A stretch of DNA of 64,000 nt from Annona cherimola (Eukaryota > Streptophyta > Magnoliopsida > Magnoliales > Annonaceae), in contig CM059971.1 of NCBI GenBank assembly GCA_030490835.1, positions 122,730,564 through 122,794,563 of the forward strand, written 5' to 3'. Below the pieces are notes generated by a model. It made no database searches and had not been told where the DNA came from. It saw only the letters and a program-made list of their open reading frames with translations. Position 1 is the first letter of the stretch, and each line of letters opens with the position of its first letter. Positions 48,241 to 59,832 of the stretch are shown here, piece by piece. Made by a program: the position numbers and the translations under genes.

Positions 48241-48480
48241 TGGCTAAAATTCAGCTCACCTTGGTTTGAATCTCCTCCTTTGCATGAGGATCTTTTTGTA
48301 ATTTAGTTTCTCTTATAATGAGAATTTTATAATCTAGTCCCCACGTGATGGAGGTTTTAGAATTTCTTTTGGTGTGAGGGTGTAGGAAATTTCCTTTCAT
48401 GGCATGAAGGTACTGAATGTATCACATTATAATATCAAGATGTTATGATGAATAAATATTTTTAAAAAAGTTCTATTACT
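48240..48480 (+). mobile_element. Second SINE copy (family of 10135-10415)
   Basis: A B-box-like GGTTTGAATCTCC at about 48266 is followed by AATCTAGTCCCCACGTGATG, AGGAAATTTCCTTTCATGG, GCATGAAGGTACTGAATGTA and a closing ATGAATAAATATT. These parallel the copy at 10135-10415. The 5' A box is eroded. Confidence 0.55.
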
Positions 48481-49454
48481 TCCAAACACACCTTAAAAAT
48501 TTTTCATCAAAAAATTTACCAATTCGCAAATACACCTGAAAAGACAAATTTTTTAGGAGAAAATAAAGCAAAGCAAATAGAAATATATTTGAGCTATAAA
48601 GAATGTGGTCCATATGGTAAAGGGTAGCCACCAGGTCGATTCTTGGAATCCGTTATATAGACCAAGTAACCAACCTGCCCTAATGAAAGACACTGAAATT
48701 TTGTACCCTACTTTATAGGTACATATATATTTTTAAAACTTAGCAGTGAGACTGTTGGGTACAGTTTTAGGTTTCTAACTCTTTATTTATTGGATCACAA
48801 TGCAACCAAGTCCGTGTATATACATGTATCTTTGTATATATTTATGATGTCAAAATTCATATATATTAAACCATTTTCATTATATTTATTTTAAATTTTA
48901 ATAGTTATATATTCATTCTCAAATGGTGTTAAGTTTTTTAAACGTACATATTTTCAATCAAAGTGACAATATAAATAGATATCGCCAATAGATATCTATT
49001 AATAAAGAGAATAAATGTCTTAAATTTTAAAGTTAGGAATTGCATTAGACGGAAACTGCTATTATTGTTATTGTCGTTGTTGTTGTTATTATTATTATTC
49101 ATGCCTATTTGCAAATGTCACTTCCAGCTCTTTTTGATTTTTTTCAATTTATGCCTTATAATTAACTCTCCTTTTAAAGATATTAGCAAGAAATCCCCCA
49201 AGCGAAGTTTTGACTGGTCAATGATCAAAATTTACCACCCGTTAGATACAATTAAAGCCATATAATAATATCATATGCCTCACTGATTTTATACGATCAT
49301 TGAATTAGAGATGGAAAATTACTTTCTATTCACTCTCCAAGTTTTATTTTATATTATTTTTTTGATGGTAACACACTCCAGGTTTTAGGATCTATGTTCA
49401 CCATCTAACCGACTGAATATAAGCAGGTCAAAAAGCTTGGTGAAACTTTTGACC

Positions 49455-49950
49455 TTGCTAACATGCTTGTATGAAACATTTTTTCTATGTATTTTTTTTT
49501 TTTTTAAATTTTGATAGTTAATGGAAAATTCACTCTATCTATTGTATTTAACATTATTTATAGTATTTTGAAAATCTTTTTATTTTTTAATTTCACTATA
49601 TATGGGTTCCATTTATAAGTGTGTAAAATTAACATAATAAATATGGTTCAATGTTAAAATATCAATTTAAAGTATTTTTTTAAATTTAAATCATCTAAAA
49701 TATCACTACTATGTGGATGAATGATTCTATAAAGTATTATTACATTTTAATATATGTGTGAATTGATCTAAGCGTTTCTTTTAATTTACACATGAATATA
49801 TATATTTTTAAACAAATGTGACACATAAACATACTTGATTTGGATGAAATTTGATTTTTTAGATAAACAAGTGATACTAAATATAATAAATGGATTGAAT
49901 TTTAAATCAATCATTAATAATTTAAAAATTAAGGGAATTACATGGGACAG
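49455..49950. mobile_element. Degraded third copy of the Mutator-like MITE
   Basis: Shares the ordered phrases of the HUA1-intron copies: CTTGTATGAAACATTTTTTC, GTTAATGGAAAATTCACTC, TATTGTATTTAACATTATTT, CACTATATATGGGTTCC, then TTAAGGGAATTACATGGGAC at the right end. The terminal inverted repeat is too worn to close and no duplication is readable. Confidence 0.6.
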
Positions 49951-50283
49951 CCCAATATTATCATGGAAAAATCAATGGATATTTGCATTAACAAACTTTG
50001 TTACTGGATGTATTCGAAAATTCAATTGTTATGGGTATAAATCAAAAAAACGAAAAACTGAAAAGGTTAATTTACAAAAAAACCTTTTCTAAGTGTAACC
50101 TAATCACATCTTTTAATAATTGGGTCGAATATAGGTTAAATTAAAGTAAGTGAATTGGATCTATAAAATAATCTATTGTAATATATAACTATTAGGTAGG
50201 ACAAATTTCACACGTGTAATATATAGGTCTCAATACTATCGATTAAGACATAATTTTGTTTGTACCAATCGTATTCAGCCAGT

Positions 50284-50470
50284 CACCATTGAGGCGTTGC
50301 TTCAGTGGTACGAATTCTTGCCCTGTACGCTAGGTGACTTCGGTTCAAAGCTTGGCAAAAGCGTCTGCATGTAGAGCTAGTCGTAATATTATTCTCCCCA
50401 AGTTTTTTATGGGAGCGTCCACTCTACTTATAGAGCTAGTGGTGACATTATTGTCCTTAAGTTTCTGTAG
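50284..50470 (+). mobile_element. SINE-like sequence with pol III boxes
   Basis: GGCGTTGCTTCAGTGGTACG (near 50292) resembles a tRNA A-box region and CGGTTCAAAGCTTGGC (near 50340) a B box. The spacing fits. After that come two related segments, TAGAGCTAGTCGTAATATTA and TAGAGCTAGTGGTGACATTA. No target duplication found. Confidence 0.4.
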
Positions 50471-50586
50471 GAGCGTTCACTAGTTGAGATATTTAGAAAT
50501 TATTATTAGAAAAATAAAAATATTGATAGGAGCGTTCACTAGTTGAGATATTTAGAAAATATTATTAGAAAAATAAAAATATTAGT
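50469..50586. repeat. 59-bp tandem duplication
   Basis: AGGAGCGTTCACTAGTTGAG starts at 50469 and again at 50528, each followed by ATATTTAGAAA and ATTATTAGAAAAATAAAAAT. Two nearly identical units. Confidence 0.85.
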
Positions 50587-51861
50587 AAGATAGTTGTAGA
50601 ATATTGTTAGAAAATTATAAGAATCGGCTTAATTGTAATACTAGTTGAGATGATGTAATACATGGATACCCATAAAAAATCCTATCCAACATGTCAAAAT
50701 AATTCAAGCGTAGTTGGGTTGGATTTCAAAATTCAGATGTTTTCCTTTGTGAAATTTTATAACTTTTCGAATCTGTTTAGTATTTTTATTTTTTAAAATT
50801 AATAAAATGAGTTCATGCATATGATTCATGCCCGCTTTGTTATTTTTAGAAATAAAAATGTTAAATAAATTTAAAATTTTATCAAATTTCACCTATACAA
50901 GATGCAAATGAGGCCTACAAATCTCCAATGAAACAAATATCAGACGAAAATTTTCATTTTACAAAAATGTTTTTCTTATTCTCAAAAAATAATAATTTAA
51001 ATTTTTTTTATTTCCCTACGCACAATAATATATATATTTTTTGTCTCGCATCCTTATTTCATATTCATTTAATCTAAGTGGTGACTATGCACTAAAAACA
51101 TAAAAAACATTTGGTAATATAGTTATGATAGGAAGGTGGTAAAGTATGAAAGAAAATATTTCGAAAAGTGTGATAGCAATATGATACGAATAAAGTTAAA
51201 ATAAATATAATAATTGTGTAAGAAATATAAAATATTGAAATAATTTTTTTTTTTAAAAAGTAAGCTTCATATCATTTTTAGGAGAATGCACTGAGAGAGA
51301 TGTGTTTCACACGATACCAAAAATTACCAAAACTCTCCTAGCTGGCCACTAGGGCTTCACCCTAGTAGTAACTTTCCTTGCCATGAGGATTGGTAGGGCA
51401 TCCAAGTCTTCTTTCTCCTGATATTGGTGGGAATTTGGAGTAGGTGGGGAAATTGTGTCTCCCAAGGTTGATAGGTGAAGCATGATATATTGAAAACTTG
51501 TAAGAATGTCTGGCAGTGTGGGTTGTAATATAATCCAGATGGATGGAAATATACCAATTAAAAAAACTCCCCTAACTAACCAGGCGACTCTGATCCGACC
51601 GCAGTTCATACGGTTTGTGTGACTGTCAGGCATCATACAGTCCAGGTCAAATTGATCCGGTTTTAATAGCGGCGTCTGAATTCTGATAGAGATATACACT
51701 AAACATTAAAATTTATTAGATAATTTTAAGAACAAATTCTGACAGACATACAAACTAAACATTAAAATTTATTAGATAATTTTAAGAATGTTTTTCCTGT
51801 TGCTTTTTTAATTTTCCATCGAATTAATACGAAATTACAAATTCCATGAGGAGAATATATA

Positions 51862-52239
51862 TTTTTTATGAGTTGTGATTATATACAATCCATTGAATAA
51901 ATGCTTAAGTTATAATATTTATTTTTTATTTTTTATAAACTTGTTTTGCTAAGTGTATTTAACTTATTACAAAGTTTTGCCATTTTACAATACTTTTACA
52001 TATTTATTTTTATTTTTAAAAATTAAGTTTTTTAAGGGGTGAAAAATGACCTATATGCCCCTAAAATTGATGATTTTCAAAAAATAAAAAATAAAAAAAT
52101 AAAAAAATTGTAAATTTTCAAAATTTAATATATAGATTAAATACACTTAGCAAAATTAGTTTATGAAGAAAAATAAAAAAATAAAAATTGTAACTGAAGC
52201 ATTTATAAATTATATTGTATATAATCATGCCTTTTTTAT
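51862..52239. mobile_element. Foldback MITE with long terminal inverted repeats
   Basis: The body is about 51870-52231. The left arm reads GATTATATACAAT, AATAAATGCTTAAGTTA, TTTATAAACTTGTTTTGC and TAAGTGTATTTAA. The right arm carries the same blocks reversed (TTAAATACACTTAGCAAAA, TAACTGAAGCATTTAT, ATTGTATATAATC), so the arms pair over roughly 95 bases with few gaps. TTTTTTAT occurs on both outer sides (51862-51869, 52232-52239), a possible 8-bp duplication, but such T-rich sequence is weak evidence. Confidence 0.75.
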
Positions 52240-52260
52240 ATCAAGAAGAACATCATTTTA

Positions 52261-53972
52261 ATTCGAAGAAAGAGCGGAAAGAGAAGGGCAGCTTTTGAAA
52301 GCAGAGGACCCGCATAGACTTCAGAGCTTGGTGACCGTTTCGGGCGGAAGGCGGTTGGCAACCGTTTTCCCAGGAGGAGGTTGGAGTCCGAAAGAGTTAG
52401 GCCGCCATTTTTTTCGCAGGATTAGACGGCAATCCTTTCATCATCTGCTTGCAGAGACCGCTTCCCCTGCGTTTCGCTTTGCTCTCCACGTCTCCTCTGT
52501 CTACATGGGTTTTCTTCTCTTCCTGCATTTTCTCTCTATCCTCAACGCCTTTCTCTCCAAACCACACGAAATCTCGAAGCATTTCCAAAACAAAATTACG
52601 CTTGAATCCTTTGATGGGTTCTGTCGCGAAGCCCTTCTCTGTCCTGACCCAAAAGGGATTTCCCTTCTACGCCTTTCCATCATTAGATTTCAACTGGCGC
52701 ATCTTCTCATGAGCAAAGGGGAGGGAGCTTTGTAATTTCTGGATGGATGGAAAATTACTGCCGCAGTTGGGTTGGCTAGCTGTTGATGCGAATTTCTTGA
52801 AGGATTCGGTTCCTGATGGTCTTCATCTAGCTGGTTGGTCCAAAGATACTCTAATGCCTTCTTCAACTTTCTGTGTTAGCGACTGATGTTGCTGAAATTC
52901 TACATGAGCTGTTCTCACTCCCAAATCTCAACTGCGTGTTTGTCATGTTGAAGAAAATATAGTGAACATTGCATTGTTTCGATGCAAAGTGAGTTGGGTT
53001 CGAATGATTGAATTTCAAACTCCTGAGCCGAAATGAAATAATGAAATTCAATCGAACTTGAAAGCCCAACAAGAACATGAATTCAGGTTTGAATGATAGA
53101 TTGAATCCAATACTAATTTTACAGTCGTCAATTTGGTTGTTGGCTTGAAAAGCATTGGTCCGTGTTATAGAATCTTTGCACGAAGAACAACCTAAATCAA
53201 ACAATGAAGTTGAAGCTTTGTCTAAAAGCTGGGTCACATTGGTAATGTGAGTGTCAGTAGAAGTGAATTTCCAATCCAAACTTAAACACAGTATTTACAA
53301 ATACTAATCATCACTAGAAAGTAACATTTGTTGAATTTTTTCATAGTTTGTGGACTAGAGGAAAGTTTCCTTCAATGCAGGCATGATCTAAATTCTGTTA
53401 CTAAAATTAGTCGCCCAAGCAAGGACTCGGCCCAATCGAAGCTGCATCATCAAGGAAAATCATCAATGCATCCACTGTCTAACTGTTACATTGTTTACAT
53501 AACTTATGCACATTTATCTTTTGCGGATTTTATGAAGGCTTGTTGGTTTATGCATAGGAGATTTCTTTTGCTTTATTCACATTTTCTCCCCTCCACTATA
53601 GCATTAGTTTCATATCACTTTCTTTGAAGTTTAGCTCACAGTCCTGAAAGCCATATTTTGGGGAAAAGACTATTTATGTAGTTAGAATTATCCAAAATTT
53701 TGATGGGGATTGAAAGAACTTTTCCAACAAAATTTCCATCTTTATAGAAGTCTTCATGAGCGCTCTCATATATTCATGTTTTTCATTGAAATTCACAGCT
53801 GAGGGTATTTTCATGCTCGCCATTCACGTGAGTGGAACCTTCAGAAAGCCATTAATAGTTCAAGGTATGCAAATTCTCTTAAAGTTATACTTATTCATGA
53901 TTCCTTGTGGTGCAAAGAAAACTGTCCTGTATTACAGTTTTTTGTGGTAATAAAATCAATATTGTATCTCAG
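52261..53972 (+). promoter_or_regulatory. Promoter and probable intron-split 5' UTR of AGC kinase
   Basis: 52290-52740 is much richer in G+C than the flanks and pyrimidine-rich on the plus strand, like a plant 5' leader. It has short open frames but no family resemblance. The kinase ATG at 53973 is preceded immediately by TTGTATCTCAG, a good 3' splice site, so an intron in the 5' UTR ending at 53972 is likely. A leader exon may also exist near 53803-53864 (between AAATTCACAG and GTATGCAAA). Inferred from sequence only. Confidence 0.4.
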
Positions 53973-56754
53973 ATGAGCAACGGTCCTTCTGGAAAGACAC
54001 TATTTGGACACAAATTAGAGAATCCTTTTGATAAAAGTGGTGCTAGCAAGGTTCGCTCAAAACATCTTACAAGTTCAGAAACGGTTCCAAGTGTTAAAGC
54101 TGGCAATGCAAAAAGCAGCTCAATTTCATCATCATCAACAACATCAAACACAAAAACAAGTGATGCAAAGGTCAATACAACAGCAACATCAACAACAACA
54201 TCAAACTCAAAAATAAATGATGCAAAAATCATCACAGCAACAACATCAAACTCAAAAACAAATGATGCAAAAATCAACACAGCAAAAACAAAAGCCAACG
54301 ATGCAAAGGTTAGTGAATCTGGTATCAGCTTTAGGTGCGGAAGTAATGCTAGTGTCCGCAGCAACAGCTTGGACAGTGCTCTTTCTGCGCCCATTAAACC
54401 TCACACTGGCAGTCATGGCCGTTGGGAGGCCATTCAATTGGCTGCGGCAAGAGAGTTCCCTCTTGGCATGGGTCATTTCAGACTACTGAAGCGTCTTGGC
54501 TATGGTGACATTGGCAGTGTCTACCTTGTTGAACTGAAAGGAACTAACACCTTCTTTGCAATGAAAGTGATGGACAAGGCATCTATTGCCAGTCGAAACA
54601 AACTAATTCGAGCACAGACAGAAAGGGAAATTCTTGGTCTCCTTGATCACCCATTCCTACCTACTCTTTACTCCTATTTTGAGACGGACAAGTTCTATTG
54701 CCTCGTCATGGAGTTTTGCAGTGGCGGTAATCTCCATTCCCTTCGGCAAAAGCAGCCCAATAAGTATTTCAATGAGTATGCTGCCCGGTTAGTCCATTTT
54801 ACGTTCATTTTTACTTTCAATTGTTTCCATTTATTTTTCTGTTTCATATTTGTGAACCGATAGGATTCATAGATTTTCTTTATAATCTTCTTACTTCCTA
54901 TTTTTACAGTGTCCTTGAATCCAATCTAGGTGAGAGAAGTGGTTTTGCATTTTTCAAACTTGCTGATTTTGTTTGACTTCCGTGTGCCTCTTTGTTAAAT
55001 TTTGGAACCATATTTTTTGACGTTCACCATACAGTTATATTGCTTTCTCTTACTTTTTCTAGTTCTTAAATCCCACTGTCAAATGGGTTCCAATCTGCCA
55101 TTATGTCCTGTTTAGACAATGGTGGCATAGTGCTGGTTCATCTTATTATGGTTAGACGGGGTAAATAGTACCAAAACGAAAAAAGAAGTAACCAATAGTA
55201 GCTGACAGAAAGGGACCCATTCTTAGTGATAATTAGGATGGAAAAGGTTAAGCCACTTTATTAGTCTAATCATCAATGTCATCAATGAAATTTGTTCCAA
55301 TCAACAGTTGATGCAGCTCCCAAACATATCTTCAGTCAGTATTTTCATTTGATAGAAATTGTAGTGTGCTTTATGAGCACTTGTGGCTCCTACATGAACT
55401 AACTTGTTGTGCAGTATAAGAATGAAATCCACCTTTATGATTATTTTCTTCCCAGTTCTCCATGTTGCTGAATGCAGGTGCAGACTTTGTTGCCATGTGT
55501 GTTCATGCACTCTTGATTTTCTTTTTTGTTTTTAGTTCTTCTTACATCTCCCTGGACTTTCCTCTATTTACTGGGAATGCTAAAAACCAATTGTCAAGAG
55601 ATCTTTTGGTTTCTTCACCAACAAATTTCTACCAAAGGTGGCTCAAGTGGAAATCCATGGGATATTTGACTATGTAGAGAAAAAACGGACTGCTGACTCT
55701 TTTCCATGGACATTTTCCCTGTTCACATTTTTTGTTCTTCCTGGCCATAGGGGTCTGTTCCAACCGTTTATTTGTCTTTGTTTATTGGTTTACGCAAATT
55801 ATTGGATATCATCTCCTCACTGCATTTTTCTAGAGAATATATTACTTTCTGTCATGCTTTGGAGCACTCCCTGCTGTGTTGATTTAGTCATCAACTTCTG
55901 TTTTTTCATATGCTAGATTTTATGCTTCTGAAGTATTACTTGCACTGGAATATCTGCACATGCTTGGGGTTGTTTACCGAGACCTGAAGCCAGAAAATGT
56001 GCTTGTTAGAGAAGAAGGTCACATCATGCTCTCTGATTTTGATCTTTCACTTCGCTGCTCTGTCAATCCCACACTCGTTAAGTCATCATCTGTCCAAGTT
56101 GGTAATGGAGGCATACTTGACACTGATCATGTAGTGACTGGGTGCATTCAACCATCCTTTTTCCCACGTATCCTGCCTAAAAAGAACCGCAAGTCTAAAT
56201 CAGATTTTGGCTTGTTTTCTGGTGGTCTTCCAGAGCTGATGGCAGAGCCAACAAATGCAAGATCAATGTCATTTGTTGGTACTCACGAGTACTTAGCTCC
56301 AGAGATCATAAAGGGCGAGGGCCATGGCAGTGCAGTTGATTGGTGGACATTTGGCATCTTCTTATATGAGTTACTGCATGGAACAACCCCATTCAAAGGT
56401 CAAGGCAATCGGGCCACGCTCTTCAATGTGGTGGGTCAGCCACTAAGGTTCCCTGATGCACCAGCTGTCAGCCAAGTGGCACGAGATCTCATTCGTGGGC
56501 TCCTAGTGAAGGACCCACAGAAGCGGATTGCATATAAGCGGGGGGCCACAGAGATAAAGCAACACCCTTTCTTTGAGGGAGTGAACTGGGCTCTAGTCAG
56601 GTGTGCAATGCCACCACACATTCCTGAACCTGTAGACTTCTCACGCTATGCTAGCAAGAAAGTTACAACTGTAGAGAAGAAGGCCATAGAACATAATGCT
56701 GGAGTAAAGAAAAGTGACTCCCAAGATTCGCATATGGATTTTGAATACTTCTGA
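53973..56754 (+). CDS. AGC-VIII Ser/Thr protein kinase, D6PK-like
   Basis: A plant AGC-VIII kinase. Relatives (D6 protein kinases) phosphorylate PIN auxin carriers at the plasma membrane. Two coding exons, 53973-54787 and 55917-56754, joined in phase across a 1.13-kb GT-AG intron in the usual place between EYAAR and FYASEV; 1653 bp, 550 residues. Residues 1-150 are a low-complexity Ser/Thr/Asn/Lys leader with an internal TSNSKxNDAK-type repeat. The kinase domain has the Gly loop [12 protein letters not shown], Lys in FFAMKVMDK, catalytic loop [11 protein letters not shown], and DFD instead of DFG ([10 protein letters not shown]), the mark of this subfamily. A ~75-residue insertion precedes the activation segment ([20 protein letters not shown]), with [14 protein letters not shown] inside it. 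The C-terminus DFEYF resembles the PDK1-docking FxxF tail. The start is the first in-frame ATG after the splice-like TCTCAG. Confidence 0.93.
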
Positions 56755-57458
56755 TGTGGTTTTGCTGCTTTTCTGGCCATGTACTCATATATCAAAGAAT
56801 TGTGTTAAGAATATATGGTGCCACTTAAGACGACTCAAGGATAACAAAAATTTGCAATCAGATAGTCATTCTGCTAGGAAAGGCTACATTAACAAACTTG
56901 AAAAACTGGCTTCTTAATTTTATTAGATTTCCTTGGAGCATGCTTTACCTCTTGTGTGGCATGCTGGTTCCAATGATTGTTTGAAGATCTAAGCTTGTCA
57001 CAGTTTTGCTCCCACTCTGATTTCAAAGATGGAAAGTCGCTTTAGGTGGGTGCTAATTTGACAAATCAATGGAGATTTTGACGACCAAGGATCTCTTCTT
57101 GTGGACAACGATAGTGAAATTAGCATTCACGTTAGTGTAGTAGAGGTTCCTACGAACTAGGTCTTCGCTTTTGTATAATGTTTACATTTTCCGCTGTATG
57201 TATTCGACAGTTTTTGAAAGCTCCGAAGTCTCCTGTACATGAATTTATGCTCAACCCTACCAAATAATATGCCCTGAAAATTCCTTTTGAAAGTTAGACG
57301 AATTTCACATTTAGGCGATTAATCTCCTTTATTCAGAATTCCCACTGTTTGGATTAGCATTTGAAATATTATCTTTCCAATGATGACGTCTTGCTGGGTG
57401 GTAAACATGTTGTATCATATTCATCAGAATCTGTTAAAACAATTAGCGGTCATCGAAA
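56755..57458. other. 3' region of kinase gene and junction with copia element
   Basis: Probably 3' UTR for the first few hundred bases. No gene is recognised on either strand. The truncated copia begins at or just before 57459 with no sign of a 5' LTR, primer-binding site or gag. Confidence 0.6.
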
Positions 57459-59642
57459 ATGCCAAAAAAAAAGGGGCGCAGAGCTTCATTTGGGTATATT
57501 TCTTCTTTTGAGAAATTGTGGAGCATCAAACCAACGGTAAGTCATTTCCGTGTGTTTGGATGCATTTGCTATGTGTTTGTTCCTGACCACCTCCGTAGTA
57601 AGTTCGATAAAAAGGCCATTCGCTGTATATTTGTTGGCTATGATAGCCAAAGAAAAGGTTGGAAATGTTGTGATCCAACCACAGGCCGATGCCATGTCTC
57701 ACGAAATGTAATTTTCGATGAGGCATCATCTTGGTGGTCACCACAGGCAGTCTTATTACCTGACTCTAATGAAATGGAAGAACAATTAAAAGAAAGACTG
57801 CAGGAGCAAATCGAGCCAAGTCAAACCCAGTCAACAGAAGGGCCAATTGAGGAGGACGAACTCTCACCAAGTAGAGAGGAGTCCAAATCACCTGAATCAG
57901 ATAGCCCATGGCAAACAGGGGTGCATCACAGGAGTATAGAAGAAGAAAGACCGAGCCAGATCGAAGAGTTCGATGAGCAAGAAATAGCAAGACCTATTCC
58001 ACGGCGATCCAGCAGACAACGGAAGCCGAATCCAAAATATGCTAATGCAGCAGTGCTCGAAGCAACTGAAGAAGCGGAACCGGTTACGTACGAGGAAGCA
58101 TCCCAGAGTCTATACTGGAGGAAGGCTATGGAAGAAGAAATTCAAGCCTTAAAGCAAAACGAGACATGGGACCTGGTACCAAAACCGAGAGATGTGCAAC
58201 CCATATCATGCAAATGGGTGTACAAATTAAAGTTACGGCTTGATGGGTCAGTCAAAAGATATAAAGCTCGGCTGGTAGCACGTGGGTTTTCTCAGAAGTA
58301 TGGGCTAGATTATGATGAAACATTTAGCCCAGTGGCAAAGATTACAACAGTTCGAGTATTACTGGCACTTGCAGCTAGCAAGTCATGGAAGCTCTGGCAA
58401 TTGGATGTCAAGAATGCATTTCTGCATGGCGAACTAGATCGAGAAATATATATGATGCAGCCCAAAGGGTTCGAGAGCATAACCCATCCAGAATACGTTT
58501 GCAAGCTGAAAAAGGCTTTATATGGACTAAAGCAGGCGCCGAGAGCCTGGTATGGTAAGATTGCTGAATTCTTACTACAAAGTGGGTATTCTGTTGCACC
58601 AGCTGACTCAAGTCTATTTGTGAAAAATAAAAATGGAAAGCTAGCAATAGTGCTAGTATATGTGGATGATCTAATAATTACTGGTGATGATGAAAGAGAA
58701 ATCAATCAAACCAAGGCCAATCTCTCAGTTCGTTTTCTGATGAAAGACCTTGGAAAATTGAAATATTTTCTTGGGCTAGAAGTTGAGCGTACAAAAGAAG
58801 GACTATTCTTATGTCAGCAGAAATATGCTCAAGACTTATTAAAGAAGTATGGGCTACTTAATTGTAAGCCCATATCTACACCCATGGAGCCTAATACCAA
58901 GCTATGCTCACTAGAAGGTCAAGAGTTAGCAGACTCGACAATGTATCGGCAGCTAGTGGGTAGTTTAATCTACCTAACTCTTACACGACCAGATATAGCA
59001 TTCGCTGTCAGCATAGCAAGTCGCTATATGGAGAAACCAAGGAAGCCGCATCTAGATGCAGTTCGACGCATACTAAGGTATGTAAAAGGAACTGTTAATC
59101 TTGGTCTCTTATATAAGAAGAATGCAATATGCGAATTAGCAGGGTATTGTGATGCTGATTATGCTGGAGACCATGATACGAGGAGATCAACCACTGGATA
59201 TATATTTGCTCTCGGATCAGCGGTAGTCTCATGGTGTAGCAAGCGACAGCCGACTGTGTCTCTATCAACTACAGAAGCAGAGTATAGAGCAGCAGCTATG
59301 GCAGCACAAGAAACCAAGTGGCTGATGCAGCTCATGAAAGATCTACACCAGCCTACTGATTATTCAGTGCCTCTATACTGCGATAATGAATCTGCTATAC
59401 GCTTAGCAGAGAATCCAGTATTCCATGCCAGAACTAAGCATGTCGAAGTACATTATCACTTTATACGAGAAAAAGTGCTAGATAGGGAAATCAGAATGAA
59501 GCACACCAACACAGAAGATCAAGTTGCAGATATATTTACCAAGGGGCTAACTAGAGTAAAGTTTGAAAAATTCAGAAGTCAGATTGGTGTGACAAACAGA
59601 ATAGAGGCAAAGAAGAAAGTCGGTGCTGAGGGGGAGAATTAA
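57459..59642 (+). CDS. Copia pol fragment: integrase C-terminus, reverse transcriptase, RNase H
   Basis: Uninterrupted frame of 727 codons. Residues ~25-95 are the end of the integrase domain ([19 protein letters not shown], then [16 protein letters not shown]). An acidic Ser/Glu-rich linker follows. Reverse transcriptase runs from about 220: [39 protein letters not shown] with a catalytic Asp, and the [11 protein letters not shown] active site. RNase H in the last ~140 residues shows [30 protein letters not shown] and [20 protein letters not shown]. The ATG at 57459 is unlikely to be an ancestral start; it simply opens the frame at the truncation point. No stops or shifts over 2.2 kb imply recent insertion or truncation. 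Confidence 0.93.
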   Translation: MPKKKGRRASFGYISSFEKLWSIKPTVSHFRVFGCICYVFVPDHLRSKFDKKAIRCIFVGYDSQRKGWKCCDPTTGRCHVSRNVIFDEASSWWSPQAVLLPDSNEMEEQLKERLQEQIEPSQTQSTEGPIEEDELSPSREESKSPESDSPWQTGVHHRSIEEERPSQIEEFDEQEIARPIPRRSSRQRKPNPKYANAAVLEATEEAEPVTYEEASQSLYWRKAMEEEIQALKQNETWDLVPKPRDVQPISCKWVYKLKLRLDGSVKRYKARLVARGFSQKYGLDYDETFSPVAKITTVRVLLALAASKSWKLWQLDVKNAFLHGELDREIYMMQPKGFESITHPEYVCKLKKALYGLKQAPRAWYGKIAEFLLQSGYSVAPADSSLFVKNKNGKLAIVLVYVDDLIITGDDEREINQTKANLSVRFLMKDLGKLKYFLGLEVERTKEGLFLCQQKYAQDLLKKYGLLNCKPISTPMEPNTKLCSLEGQELADSTMYRQLVGSLIYLTLTRPDIAFAVSIASRYMEKPRKPHLDAVRRILRYVKGTVNLGLLYKKNAICELAGYCDADYAGDHDTRRSTTGYIFALGSAVVSWCSKRQPTVSLSTTEAEYRAAAMAAQETKWLMQLMKDLHQPTDYSVPLYCDNESAIRLAENPVFHARTKHVEVHYHFIREKVLDREIRMKHTNTEDQVADIFTKGLTRVKFEKFRSQIGVTNRIEAKKKVGAEGEN

Positions 59643-59754
59643 AAAGTCAGCACCGTATAAAAAAGGGCATTCAAAAAAAGACGAACGGTGCCTAATAAAA
59701 CAAAATCAAACGGCGCCGAAACCGTGCCGAATACTGCGTCGTATAAAACAAATG

Positions 59755-59832
59755 CGCCGAAGCGCCAGAATCGTCGCCCGCCGCACCCGCTCACGCCGAA
59801 GCGCCAGAATCGTCGCCCGCCGCACCCGTTCG
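59755..59832. repeat. 39-bp GC-rich tandem duplication in copia 3' LTR
   Basis: CGCCGAAGCGCCAGAATCGT starts at 59755 and again at 59794, each followed by CGCCCGCCGCACCCG. The unit lies just upstream of the LTR TATA box, where copia LTRs often carry duplicated enhancer-like motifs. Confidence 0.85.

Larger units (their letters stand above)
46524..52260. other. Repeat-rich spacer
   Basis: 46524-47100 is the GC-richer upstream region of the dioxygenase gene and no gene is recognised there; open frames on both strands have no family features. From 47.15 kb onward it is AT-rich and built largely from small repeats, listed separately: CACTYGGGTGCA-family copies, MITEs, SINE-like copies, a tandem repeat and a long-armed foldback element. 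Gaps such as 48.5-49.4 and 50.6-51.8 kb show nothing I can name, apart from a faint MITE trace at 51107-51260. Confidence 0.6.

Noticed and set aside
52295..52735. Plus-strand open frame of 146 codons before the kinase
   Set aside because: No family resemblance and an unusual position. Better explained as the GC-rich 5' leader of the kinase gene.
52863..53279. Minus-strand open frame of 138 codons
   Set aside because: No motif, no splice or promoter context, and it lies within the likely 5' UTR intron of the kinase.
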